Shown piece by piece: positions 40,503-48,620 of a stretch of DNA of 64,000 nt. Source of the DNA: Farysia itapuensis. Its lineage: Eukaryota; Basidiomycota; Ustilaginomycetes; Ustilaginales; Ustilaginaceae. Position 1 is the first letter of the stretch. Every line of letters starts with the position of its first letter. The DNA lies in NCBI GenBank assembly GCA_023212645.1, contig JALBYC010000006.1:496001-560000 (forward strand). Reading direction: 5' to 3'. A program made the position numbers and the translations under genes. The notes beneath the pieces were generated by a model. That model did no database searches, was not told the DNA's origin, and saw only the letters and a list, made by a program, of their open reading frames with translations.

Positions 40503-40999
40503 GCAGTACAGTGCTCGCTTAATGAAAGCTCTATCCGTTCGTCCTAGTGATGTCGACTCTAATTTGAGAAGGCTGTGAACCTGGAAACCATCATTACCAG
40601 TAACGGAGGGAACCCTGCACCCTCATCTATTTGCCTCAAAAGCTGAAAGTACAATGTCGGAGTCTAGCCACCGGGACAGAGCGGCTGGAAATGACATTTC
40701 ATTGAAGTGAGGGTCAGACTGGGATTGATCAGTCCAGCTGGAACTACGTGTCCATCAGATCAGCCAGATTGAATATCAGAGCAAGAACAGAAGTCATTTC
40801 ACTCCTGCAATGTGAATGCTTCAACCGAGAAAGATGAGCTAGAGCATAGAACTACTGTCACGTTGATGTGCATTGTGCAGAAGCAAGCGGCCTCAGATTC
40901 GTTTTCTGCCTTGCTCAAAAAGACCTGAACAAGTTAAAAAGGCAGATCAAGTCGCGATGGAGATCATCCTCCAGCCTCAATTCGGTGTGCGGCAAGAAG
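40503..40999. promoter_or_regulatory. Spacer between cluster genes 2 and 3
   Basis: About 500 nt without a recognisable gene. A TATA-like TTAAAAAG lies at about 40934-40941, some 65 nt before the gene 3 ATG. Confidence 0.45.
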
Positions 41000-41564
41000 A
41001 TGCTTTCGAACGTGTTCCAAGCAGCCATTGCACTACTTTCTCTCAGCCAAACGGCGTTGACCGCGCACACTTGGTCCCCGATCCGCACCGATGAACAAGC
41101 ATGGCATTCTGCTTGCGGTTATGCGAAACGAGTGGGAGCTGTTTGTCTCAGTGCCCGTTACGGAGAGCGCAGCTACTACAAAGTTCAGTCTGATGCGGTT
41201 CACAACGTTGTCTTTTCCGACACCAAACGTTGTAAGTACATGAGAGCTTACCTCTGTGTTCTGTTTAGCAATTGACGAGGGATTTGAATGTTAAGATTTA
41301 ATGGCGTACTGCCCTAACCTCGACAAGGGTGAGAGGTCGTACACGATCAGCTATGGATCAGGTGCCTATGCTTCTACCTTCACAATCATGGGACGTACTT
41401 CCAACCAACAGTGTTGCGAGACTCACTACATCCCACCCGAGGGCGACATTAATATGAGTGAATGCATCAGGCCAGCTGTGATCTCTGCTGCTTTTTTCCC
41501 GGAAGGCCAAGATCTGACGCAGGATTACGACGAGCCTTCGCTTTCGCCGGACAGGACGAATTAG
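41000..41564 (+). CDS. Small secreted six-cysteine protein, cluster gene 3
   Basis: The exons are 41000-41231 and 41296-41564, with a 64-nt phase-1 intron (GTAAGT ... TTAAG). The product is 166 aa. The acceptor at 41295 is chosen because it restores RYLMAYCPNLDKGE; the TAG at 41268 would lead straight to a stop. A signal peptide (MLSNVFQAAIALLSLSQTAL) precedes HTWSPIRTDEQAW. Cysteines are in SACGYAKRVGAVCLSA, AYCPNLDKGE, QQCCETHYI and SECIRP, with family spacing. The C-terminal tail is longer and acidic (FFPEGQDLTQDYDEPSLSPD). Function unknown. Confidence 0.87.
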
Positions 41565-42175
41565 ATCGATAGATCAGTAAACACTCTTCGACCATGGTAG
41601 TAGACAACACGTGCTTCAGAAATTGCTAAAATTTGTGAGTCGCTAAGTGTGATTGAATCTCCTCGTGCTGGTCTGTTTCTCATAATCCGTACGAACTGTA
41701 CGAAGATTACGTGTGACAATGACGTGAAGAAAAGAATTGGCCGAAAGGGTGTAACGAGGAAGTCGCAACAAAAGCGATTCATCGCACTATGGGTGAACGT
41801 GTTACCGAAATGTGCACTCTACATGCTCTGCACGCGTGAGGATAGACTCACAATGCACGGATACAACGCTTGGGACAGAGTTCAGAGTCGATTCCACGTT
41901 CAAGGGCGTTGCTCTTACTAAGACTGGTGGGCTCGTGCATTCTTGTATGTACTGGGCGGGACTGTGGATTGAGTAAACAAGTGGGCAAGGATGCTGACGA
42001 AAGTGGGCCTCAATTTACACATGAGCCTCAACTTCATCCGGTACTCATTCTTGTTCTTTGTTTGCACATTCTGGAAAGGCTAGCGACTATATAAGAAGAC
42101 GAACGCGATGAGAAGTCCTGCCGATCATCACTTTCTTCCTCTCTGTCTCACCGATCTTTACTTGCTTGCTTTAAG
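41565..42175. promoter_or_regulatory. Spacer between cluster genes 3 and 4
   Basis: This is the longest spacer in the cluster (611 nt) and fairly AT-rich. A short stretch at about 41874-41918 weakly resembles the end of family exon 1 (see findings). TATATAAG at 42088-42095 lies about 80 nt before the gene 4 ATG. Confidence 0.45.
42084..42095 (+). promoter_or_regulatory. GAC-TATATAAG core promoter of cluster gene 4
   Basis: CGACTATATAAG resembles the GAC-TATAAG cores of gene 2 (39887-39896) and gene 5 (43113-43122), here with one extra base. It lies about 85 nt upstream of the ATG. Confidence 0.5.
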
Positions 42176-42668
42176 ATGATCTCGAACGCCAAGCTCTTTG
42201 TCGCTTTGCTTGCCAGCATGACCTACGTGTCTGCATGGTCGCCAATTCGCACGGACGATGCTGCCTGGGCTGCAGGCTGTGGACATTCCAAGCGTGTCGG
42301 ATCCGTCTGCCTGGATACGCATCGTGGTAAGCACTCTCTGTTCAACGTGCAGGATGCTTTCCAGCAAAACGTCGCTTTTTCTGGAGATGGCCAAAGTGAG
42401 TAGTCCCCGGGAGTCGGCTAGATACGAAGGATTAGCTGACTCGCCTGCATGTCGCTCAGAGCTGTTGGCTTACTGCCCGAGCCTCGACAAGGGCGAAAAG
42501 CCCTACAGCATCAGGTATGGCACGGGTGACTCTGTTTTCTTCTACCACATTCTTGGTCATGATTCGAGCCAAAGCTGTTGTTCTACTCAGTACATCAGCG
42601 CGGATCGTACGATGTCCTTTAGCAGATGCCTGGAGCCTGCGGTAGGCTCCAACGCAGCTTTTCCCTAG
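42176..42668 (+). CDS. Small secreted six-cysteine protein, cluster gene 4
   Basis: The exons are 42176-42395 and 42460-42668, with a 64-nt phase-1 intron (GTGAGT ... GCTCAG, with a GCTGAC branch-point-like element). The product is 142 aa, the shortest intact member. The predicted signal peptide (MISNAKLFVALLASMTYVSA) would be cut directly before WSPIRTDDAAW, leaving that motif as the mature N-terminus. Cysteines are in AGCGHSKRVGSVCLD, AYCPSLDKGE, QSCCSTQYI and SRCLEP, with standard spacing. It ends soon after the last cysteine (AVGSNAAFP), so the long tails of the other members are not part of the core. Function unknown. Confidence 0.88.
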
Positions 42669-43176
42669 CTCACTAGTCTACAAGCTAGTAGGCCTGATAT
42701 CGTCACGTGTCGTAATCTAGTTGACTGATTTTGCTCACGAATGGTGTCTGCTCAAGACGGAGTGAGCTCGTGCTAAGGTAATGAAATCTGTGTATTTGCG
42801 TTAAGTTTAGTCAACTTCTCTCTACTTCAGCGTGTCTATGTGAGCCTGAGATGTCCAGTAGCCTGTTGATGGACATCTTGTCCGCGTTTTTCGACCGCTG
42901 ACATTTCTTCGGAACTGGAACTTGAGCAGTCTACTTGGTCCCACTGACGGAGGAAAGATGGTGGGCTACAAAGCACGAACGTGTCCATATGGTGGGTCAC
43001 GTCCAACATCCCACTGTGGGATGCCGTGCGATCATGATGGAGGTCACATCTCTGCTCTCTCAGATGGTCTTTCCTGTCCAGACGAATCCACGCCACAGCG
43101 GCTACCCTCAATGACATATAAGCTGACATATGACTGCTCGTTTGAGTTCTTCTTCGACGTCATTAACAAAGGCAGT
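42669..43176. promoter_or_regulatory. Spacer between cluster genes 4 and 5
   Basis: It contains an 8-bp inverted repeat with a one-base spacer at 43007-43023 (CATCCCAC-T-GTGGGATG) and a core promoter ATGACATATAAG at 43111-43122, about 60 nt before the gene 5 ATG. No gene remnant was recognised. Confidence 0.5.
43111..43122 (+). promoter_or_regulatory. ATGACATATAAG core promoter of cluster gene 5
   Basis: It differs at one position from the gene 2 element ATGACTTATAAG and lies a similar distance from the ATG (about 60 against 67 nt from TATAAG). Confidence 0.55.
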
Positions 43177-43752
43177 ATGGTCTCGCTCTCGATTTTTAAC
43201 TTCACTTTGCTTGCCTTTGTTGGCTTGGTCGCTGCTGCTCCGACCCCGGACATGTACATTCCTCCCGCTGACCCTCCTGGTCCGTCAGGGTTTAGCCCTA
43301 TTCGCTCAGACGATGCCGCTTGGATAGCAGCTTGCGGAAAGTCCGCCCGTGTAGGCGCTGTCTGTCTCAGCGCAGAGTATGGCGACAGATCTCTGTACGA
43401 GGTTCAGACTTCTTTCCAGCAGAACGTCGTCTTCTCGGCTGGAGGAAACTGTAAGTTTCTGTCGATTTGCTGCCCAGCTTGAACTTCTGCAGATGGCTGA
43501 CTCCTTGTCCCTATTGCGCACATAGACTTGAATGCGTACTGTCCTGTCCTTGACAAAGGCGAGCGTCCGTACAAGCTAGAATACGGACAGGGAAACGCGA
43601 TTGTCTACTATCATGTCCTGGGACGACATTCGAGCCAGACTTGCTGCAACACGCAGTACATCAACGAGAACGGCGATGCCGCCTCTGTCCAGTGTGTTCA
43701 GCCAGCTATCGGCTCAGGAGCTTACTTCCCTCCCGAAGAAATAATTCAGTAG
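43177..43752 (+). CDS. Small secreted six-cysteine protein, cluster gene 5
   Basis: The exons are 43177-43450 and 43526-43752, with a 75-nt phase-1 intron (GTAAGT ... CATAG). The product is 166 aa. A signal peptide (MVSLSIFNFTLLAFVGLVAA) is followed by a Pro-rich insertion of about 18 residues unique to this copy (PTPDMYIPPADPPGPSG) before FSPIRSDDAAW. The usual Trp of WSPIRTD is Phe and Thr is Ser. Cysteines are in AACGKSARVGAVCLSA, AYCPVLDKGE, QTCCNTQYI and VQCVQP, with standard spacing. The pseudogene directly downstream is most like this copy. Function unknown. Confidence 0.88.
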
Positions 43753-43763
43753 TTTCAAGAGAG

Positions 43764-44038
43764 CAGTTCATAAGTGCAAGTTCTTCGTTGTTTCTATACG
43801 TTGGTGACTGTGTGACCTTTCGTGGTAACTTCGATGCCTACCTTTCAATACTGTACAGAACGAGAGACCACCTGATCTGCGGTATGAACAAGGAGACTTG
43901 ATCCCCCATTATCGCAATCTGTATCGCAAGTTTAACGAAGAAAGCTGCAGTCCCAACGTCGATATCGTCTCTGTTCAGTGTGTTGAGCCGATAGTGGGAG
44001 GAGCGGCTCTGTTTGTTCCGGAACATCGTCCTGTATGA
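43764..44038 (+). pseudogene. Degenerate, apparently intron-less sixth cluster copy
   Basis: It begins about a dozen bases after the gene 5 stop. One frame reads EQFISASSSLFLYVGDCVTF and then RGNFDAYLSILY, aligning with gene 5 from CLSAEYGDRSLY through the exon junction to NAYCPVLD with no intron between. After a one-base loss (between about 43842 and 43874) the next frame reads LRYEQGDLIPHYRNLYRK, then VDIVSVQCVEPIVGGAA to a TGA at 44036. This matches gene 5 LEYGQGNAIVYYHVLGR and DAASVQCVQPAIGSGA. The start, signal peptide, C1, C3 and one of CC are lost. It is a broken duplicate and presumably not expressed as protein. Confidence 0.65.
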
Positions 44039-44277
44039 GCACAGTCCCTACATCTTCAATTGAATGTCCTGTGCTGTACTGTGCTGGTATGCCATGGCAC
44101 CGCCACAGATACGGGAGAATGAAGAGGTCCAGGCTTCAAACCACTTGTAGGCAAAATTAGGTACGTGAACGTTCCTCGACTTGACAAACAAATGTGTGGG
44201 GCCCGAGCTGTTTGTGGACTTGGCACAAATCGATCAAATGAGCTGCTGAGCTGCGCGATACCACCACATCCTGCGAT

Positions 44278-44931
44278 ATGATGCTGCTGCGCTTTGCCGC
44301 ACCCGTGCTGGCGACCTCGCTGCTCCTGGTACCGTGGAGTCAGGCACAGCTGCTGAGGCGTGATTCGCTGTACCCCGTTCTGGCCTCTGACTCAAAATAC
44401 GAGAGCAACTGCCCTTCGGATGCTGACCACATGAATGGATGTATGCACTTCAACATTACAGCTGACCCGCGCAGCGATCCGCAGTTGGTCAGCGAGCTTG
44501 CCTACGACACGGGCGACACCATCCTCGTCGATCCCCTCTACATCGGCCAGACCGTGCCCACAAACACTGGCTGTGCCGTGCTGAACCACATTCATTCCCG
44601 TACGTATCTCTCGCAGCGAATTTTGCGTCCCAGTGGGTGAGATTACTGACGCGCGCTGTGCATAGATATTGCTCTTGTTGGCAACGCACGATGTCGAGAA
44701 AACCGAGTATTTGTGTATGGCTATTGGCTTTCCGTTTCGGCGTCGCAGGATCAGCCGGGCTGTCTTCAGGTCGAGCTCGTACCCCCCACGACCGCAGATG
44801 TCGGCAACGCCATCATCACTGTGTCAGAAGCCCAGTGGGACCAGTCTGCCAGTCTGAGCACAAACAGTCAGGTCTACTTCGTCTGTGGACCGGAAGAAAT
44901 TCCCCAGGTGACACTCAACATCTCGCTGTAG
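44278..44931 (+). CDS. Small secreted cysteine-containing protein, different family
   Basis: The exons are 44278-44599 and 44666-44931, with a 66-nt phase-1 intron (GTACGT ... CATAG, with a TACTGAC branch-point-like element). The product is 195 aa. The signal peptide is MMLLRFAAPVLATSLLLVPW ... AQA, followed by LLRRDS, a possible Kex2-type dibasic site. Six cysteines occur in SNCPSDADHMNGCMHF, NTGCAVL, NARCREN, PGCLQV and YFVCGPEE. Two potential N-glycosylation sites are NIT and NIS. The SPIR and LDKGE motifs are absent, so it is not an evident paralogue of the five, though it shares strand, size class and intron phase. Function unknown; possible effector. Confidence 0.8.
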
Positions 44932-44982
44932 ACCGCACAGAGACTGCACAGACTGATTTTGCACTCGAATATATTCTGTGCT

Positions 44983-46194
44983 CTAGTATGGCTTGAAGCG
45001 GCGTCCGGCTTTGAGTTTAGCGACTTTCTGCTTGTCTGCCTCGAATTTGGACCGCAAGTCGGCCAGGTTCTCACGCTTTCGTTCCCGCATCTGGAAGCGG
45101 TAGAAGTCTTCGAGTCCGGCTGATTTCTTGTTCTGGTTCTCCTGGAAGTCGCGTTTGGCAATGCCGACGGACCCGCCTCCGCTAGCGCCCGCACCGGCAC
45201 GACCGTACTTGCCCGATCTCTGCACAATGATGAATCCATCTTCGTCCAGAAGCTCGCCATTGGGGCCGACAGTGACACCACGTACGCCAATTTTGCGCGG
45301 GAGTGGGTTTGCTTTGCGGTACTGGTAGAGGGCGATGCGTGAGTCTGCCCACTCTTTCACCTCGCTCAGGTCAGGTCGGCAAGCACGGTGTTGTTCGAGC
45401 AGGTACTGCAGACCAGCAGGCGGGATCCCTGCTCCTGCCGACAGGAGAAAGGATGCAGATGTGGTCGTTTTTGGTTTGTGAGTGGCCGCGGAGTGCTGTG
45501 ACTCGATCTGCGCCTGCCGTTGAGCTTCTTTGCGTATAGACTTGAACGGATCAACCCATTTGATGCCTTTCTGGAGTACTGCAATGGCGCGCTGTAACGA
45601 TTCTGCGTCGAGGAACACAACGTGTGCTGACGAAGACGTGGTCAGGAAGGGCTGCGAGCCCATGGCTACCCTCGGATCGAAACCGGGCAACGGGACTACC
45701 TGGGGCACTCTGCTCTTGGTGAGCATGCCCGCTTTCTTCGCTGCTTTCCCGGTGAGCTGGTGATGCGTACTCCCTTCAGTATCGACTTCGCCTTCCCCCT
45801 TTTCCTCTCTCTCGTCTTCCTCCTCCGCAGCCTGCGAATATCTAAACTTAATAGAGGAAATCGTTCCAGCATTTAAGAAAATCTCTCGTAGATGCGACTC
45901 TGTTGTATCCGTCGGCAGATTTGCCAGGAACAGCGTCCGATCCGAGTCCAAAGCCGCATCGTCGCCACTTTTCGAGCTAGAAGCGGCGCTAGACGTGTGC
46001 TTGCGTGCATAGATCCAATGTTGAGCAGACTGACTCAACGTCGTACGAGGAAGCACGACGGGAACAGCTAGAAATCCATTAGCGAGCAAGACAGCCGCGC
46101 CATCTTTGCTCGTCATGTGCTTGGAGCTGGACGCTACAGCTACATTGACGTCACTCTTGGCTTCAGCGCCCGCTCTGGCACTTCTCTTGCCCAT
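44983..46194 (-). CDS. RRP7: Ribosome biogenesis protein Rrp7
   Basis: The protein has 403 aa and starts at MGKRSARAGAEAK. A divergent RRM-like N-terminal half is visible (RTLFLANLPTDTTESHLREI; AHVVFLDAESLQRAIAVLQ), with an acidic EEEDEREEKGEGEVDTEG insertion. The C-terminal Rrp7 domain is highly conserved (LDEDGFIIVQRSGKYGRAG; DFYRFQMRERKRENLADLRS; KLKAGRRFKPY). It is part of the UTP-C/CURI complex for 40S assembly in the nucleolus. It marks the return to housekeeping genes after the secreted cluster, 51 nt from the stop of the last secreted gene in convergent orientation. Confidence 0.92.
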   Translation of the reverse strand: MGKRSARAGAEAKSDVNVAVASSSKHMTSKDGAAVLLANGFLAVPVVLPRTTLSQSAQHWIYARKHTSSAASSSKSGDDAALDSDRTLFLANLPTDTTESHLREIFLNAGTISSIKFRYSQAAEEEDEREEKGEGEVDTEGSTHHQLTGKAAKKAGMLTKSRVPQVVPLPGFDPRVAMGSQPFLTTSSSAHVVFLDAESLQRAIAVLQKGIKWVDPFKSIRKEAQRQAQIESQHSAATHKPKTTTSASFLLSAGAGIPPAGLQYLLEQHRACRPDLSEVKEWADSRIALYQYRKANPLPRKIGVRGVTVGPNGELLDEDGFIIVQRSGKYGRAGAGASGGGSVGIAKRDFQENQNKKSAGLEDFYRFQMRERKRENLADLRSKFEADKQKVAKLKAGRRFKPY

Positions 46195-46477
46195 TCTGTG
46201 TATGTGGTGATGTCTGGAATGCGGGTTGTTGGGAAGAAGAAGCCAAAGGCGAGTTCCGAGATTTTTTCCTTTTTCTTTTTCTCAAATTTCATTCCCGATT
46301 TCAGGGTCGCGTGTGGAGCAGGCAGCTCAACGACAGAACAAAGATGAGAATGACGGCTAGGTTAAAGCGAGATAAGGAGACTAGAGTACAAAGAGGAATC
46401 AGCGACATGTGTTCAGAGGCAGGAGGGGGGACAAAGATGCTTTTGCTAACGGAACGTAGCAGAGTGGGTGTGGAGAA

Positions 46478-48388
46478 TTAGTTGGATGAGAAGAGACGCT
46501 TCTCGTAGCTGTGCAGGCCATGAACACCGCCTTCGACCTGGGCAGAAGCGGTACGCAGCTCGAAGCGGACTTTGCCCGTTCCAACGGCTCGACGCAGATC
46601 TTTGAGGTGCGGTACGCCCATGTCTTGAAGCGAGTGCTGCAGACCCGTGTAGAGGTAAGGCAGGAACTTCTTGACCGAGCCTTTGTCCTGGACAGCGCCA
46701 GCAACACCCTGCGCAACTTTAACGGCGTCGCTTTCGGAAAAGTATCGCTGCGTGGCTGCATTCTCGTCGTTGGCGACCTTGTCGGCCTTGGCAGCTCCCT
46801 TGCCTGTAGCACCGGCGATGGTGGGCTTCTTCTGGTGCTCCATTGCCTCGATGGATCCCATACCACGGTAGCCTTTGAGTCGCTTTCCGTCGGTGTAAAA
46901 GTAGTCGCCTGGAGATTCGGTCGTTCCAGCCAGCAGACCTCCCATCATGACAGCACTGGCTCCAAGGGCAAGCGCCTTGGCGATATGACCTACGTTGCCG
47001 ATACCACCATCAGCGATCACGGGGACGCCAAACTTGGCGGCAAACTCGGCAACAGCGTGCACAGCTGTGCCCTGAGGTCGACCGACAGCCATGACCTCCT
47101 GCGTAATGCAAATTGAGCCAGATCCCATACCGATTCGAAGAGCGTCAGCGCCAGCCGCAATCAGGCTAGCAGCCTGCTCACGTGTCACAACATTGCCGGC
47201 GACGACATCGATTCTGGGATAAGTCTGCTTGATCCACTGAACCATCTCGATCTGCCAAGTCGAGTTGCCCTGAGACGAGTCAAGGATGACTACGTCCAGA
47301 CCAGCTTCGACGAGCAGACCGAGTCGTTCGCGGTCCGAGGGTCGCGTACCGATGGCAGCGGCACAGTAGAGCTGCTTGCTGTCCGGCTGCTTGGAAGCCA
47401 AGGGGAAGTTCTGGTTTTTAAGCAGATCCGATCGTGCGAGCAGAGACACCAGACGGCCCTCGGCGTCGACAATGGGCAGCTTGCCCTTTTTGCTGTCACG
47501 AAGAATGCCGTTGGCCTGCTCAAGCGTGATACCCTGCTGGGCGGTGACCAGATCGGTGGTCATCACTTGCGACAGAGGGATACTTGTGTCGCGGAACTGA
47601 ACGTCTCGAGCTGTGACAATGCCAACCAGCTTTCCATGCATCGCACCAGTATCTGTAGAAATACGCACAGAGAGACGTCAGCATTGCAGCCTCGTGCATA
47701 GCTGTGTTGGCGTGCCACGGGTTTGTGATCAGAGAGAATATTGCATCCGCACACGCTCTCCCAAGTCTAAGGGAGAGGCTAGGAAGAACGAAGGTTATAG
47801 CAATGTGGTTGTATCATCATACAACGCAGCAGTAGCTGAGGGGAAAGACACGGAGGATCTGGGGTCAATCTACTTACCAGTGATGGGGATACCTCCGAAA
47901 CCGAGTCGCTGCTTGATCTCGAGAACGTCACCTACAGTGGCGCTGGGGTCGAGGCAGAGAGGTTCGGTGATGAAGCCGTTCTCGTACTTTTTGACTTTGC
48001 GCACGGCACTAGCTTGTTCTACGGGGCTCATGTTGTTGTGAATGACACCCATGCCTCCCATAAGGCCCATGGCGATAGCCATATCAGTCTCAGTCACCGT
48101 GTCCATGGGAGACGAGAGGAAGGGCGTGTTGAGCGTCACATTCTTGGTGACCTTGGTGCGCAGGCTCACTTGGGAGGCGGGAAAGTTGATAAAGCCTGGC
48201 AAGACGAGGAAGTCGTTGTACGTCAGACCGCCATGTTGACGCGAATCGATGAGCTCCGACATGCTAAGACCATCGCCATGCTCGTAAGTCTTGAGATGCT
48301 CGAGCGCCTGCGATGGGTCGAGCAAAGGTGCATCACTTGCAGCGTGAACGAGGCCGTTGTCGACCTTTGTACCGTTAATAGCAGACAT
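46478..48388 (-). CDS. IMD: Inosine-5'-monophosphate dehydrogenase
   Basis: The exons are 48388-47878 and 47652-46478, joined across a 225-nt phase-1 intron (GTAAGT ... TACAG). The product is 561 aa. Joining restores [16 protein letters not shown]. The order is N-terminal barrel part ([38 protein letters not shown]), CBS pair (about 125-245) and barrel remainder ([40 protein letters not shown]). The catalytic Cys loop is [13 protein letters not shown] at about residue 345, followed by [20 protein letters not shown] and the mobile flap after [11 protein letters not shown]. It converts IMP to XMP with NAD+, the committed step of GTP synthesis and the target of mycophenolic acid in this family. 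Confidence 0.95.
47653..47877 (-). other. 225-nt IMPDH intron
   Basis: It is bounded by GTAAGT and ACAG and lies between two halves of the CBS-region sequence. It is about three times longer than the other introns seen in the window (61-78 nt). No exon was missed, since the protein sequence is continuous across the join. Confidence 0.85.
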
Positions 48389-48620
48389 GATGAGGAGATC
48401 TGGACTGCGTAGCTCTGTGGGCAAGAAGCATGTAAGAACGCAAGAAGAGGCTGTCACTCGTCAGACTCAGCCAAAACCTCGCTCGCATCTTCTCAAAAAA
48501 AAACGCGAAATCAGAAAAAATTTACTTTGGCCGGACCAGTCCACAAGCTACAGCCAGAAAAGAAAGAAAAAAATGGAGAAAGCAATGTGAGATTTTCGAA
48601 GCACTAAACGCGTCGCGCTG

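Noticed and set aside
41232..41268. Alternative intron end (TTTAG at 41268) in cluster gene 3
   Set aside because: It gives a 37-nt intron and a stop codon a few residues later, whereas the site at 41295 restores the conserved YLMAYCPNLDKGE.
47653..47877. Hidden micro-exon in the long IMPDH intron
   Set aside because: Exons 1 and 2 join in phase and give an uninterrupted family sequence ([13 protein letters not shown]), so nothing is missing.
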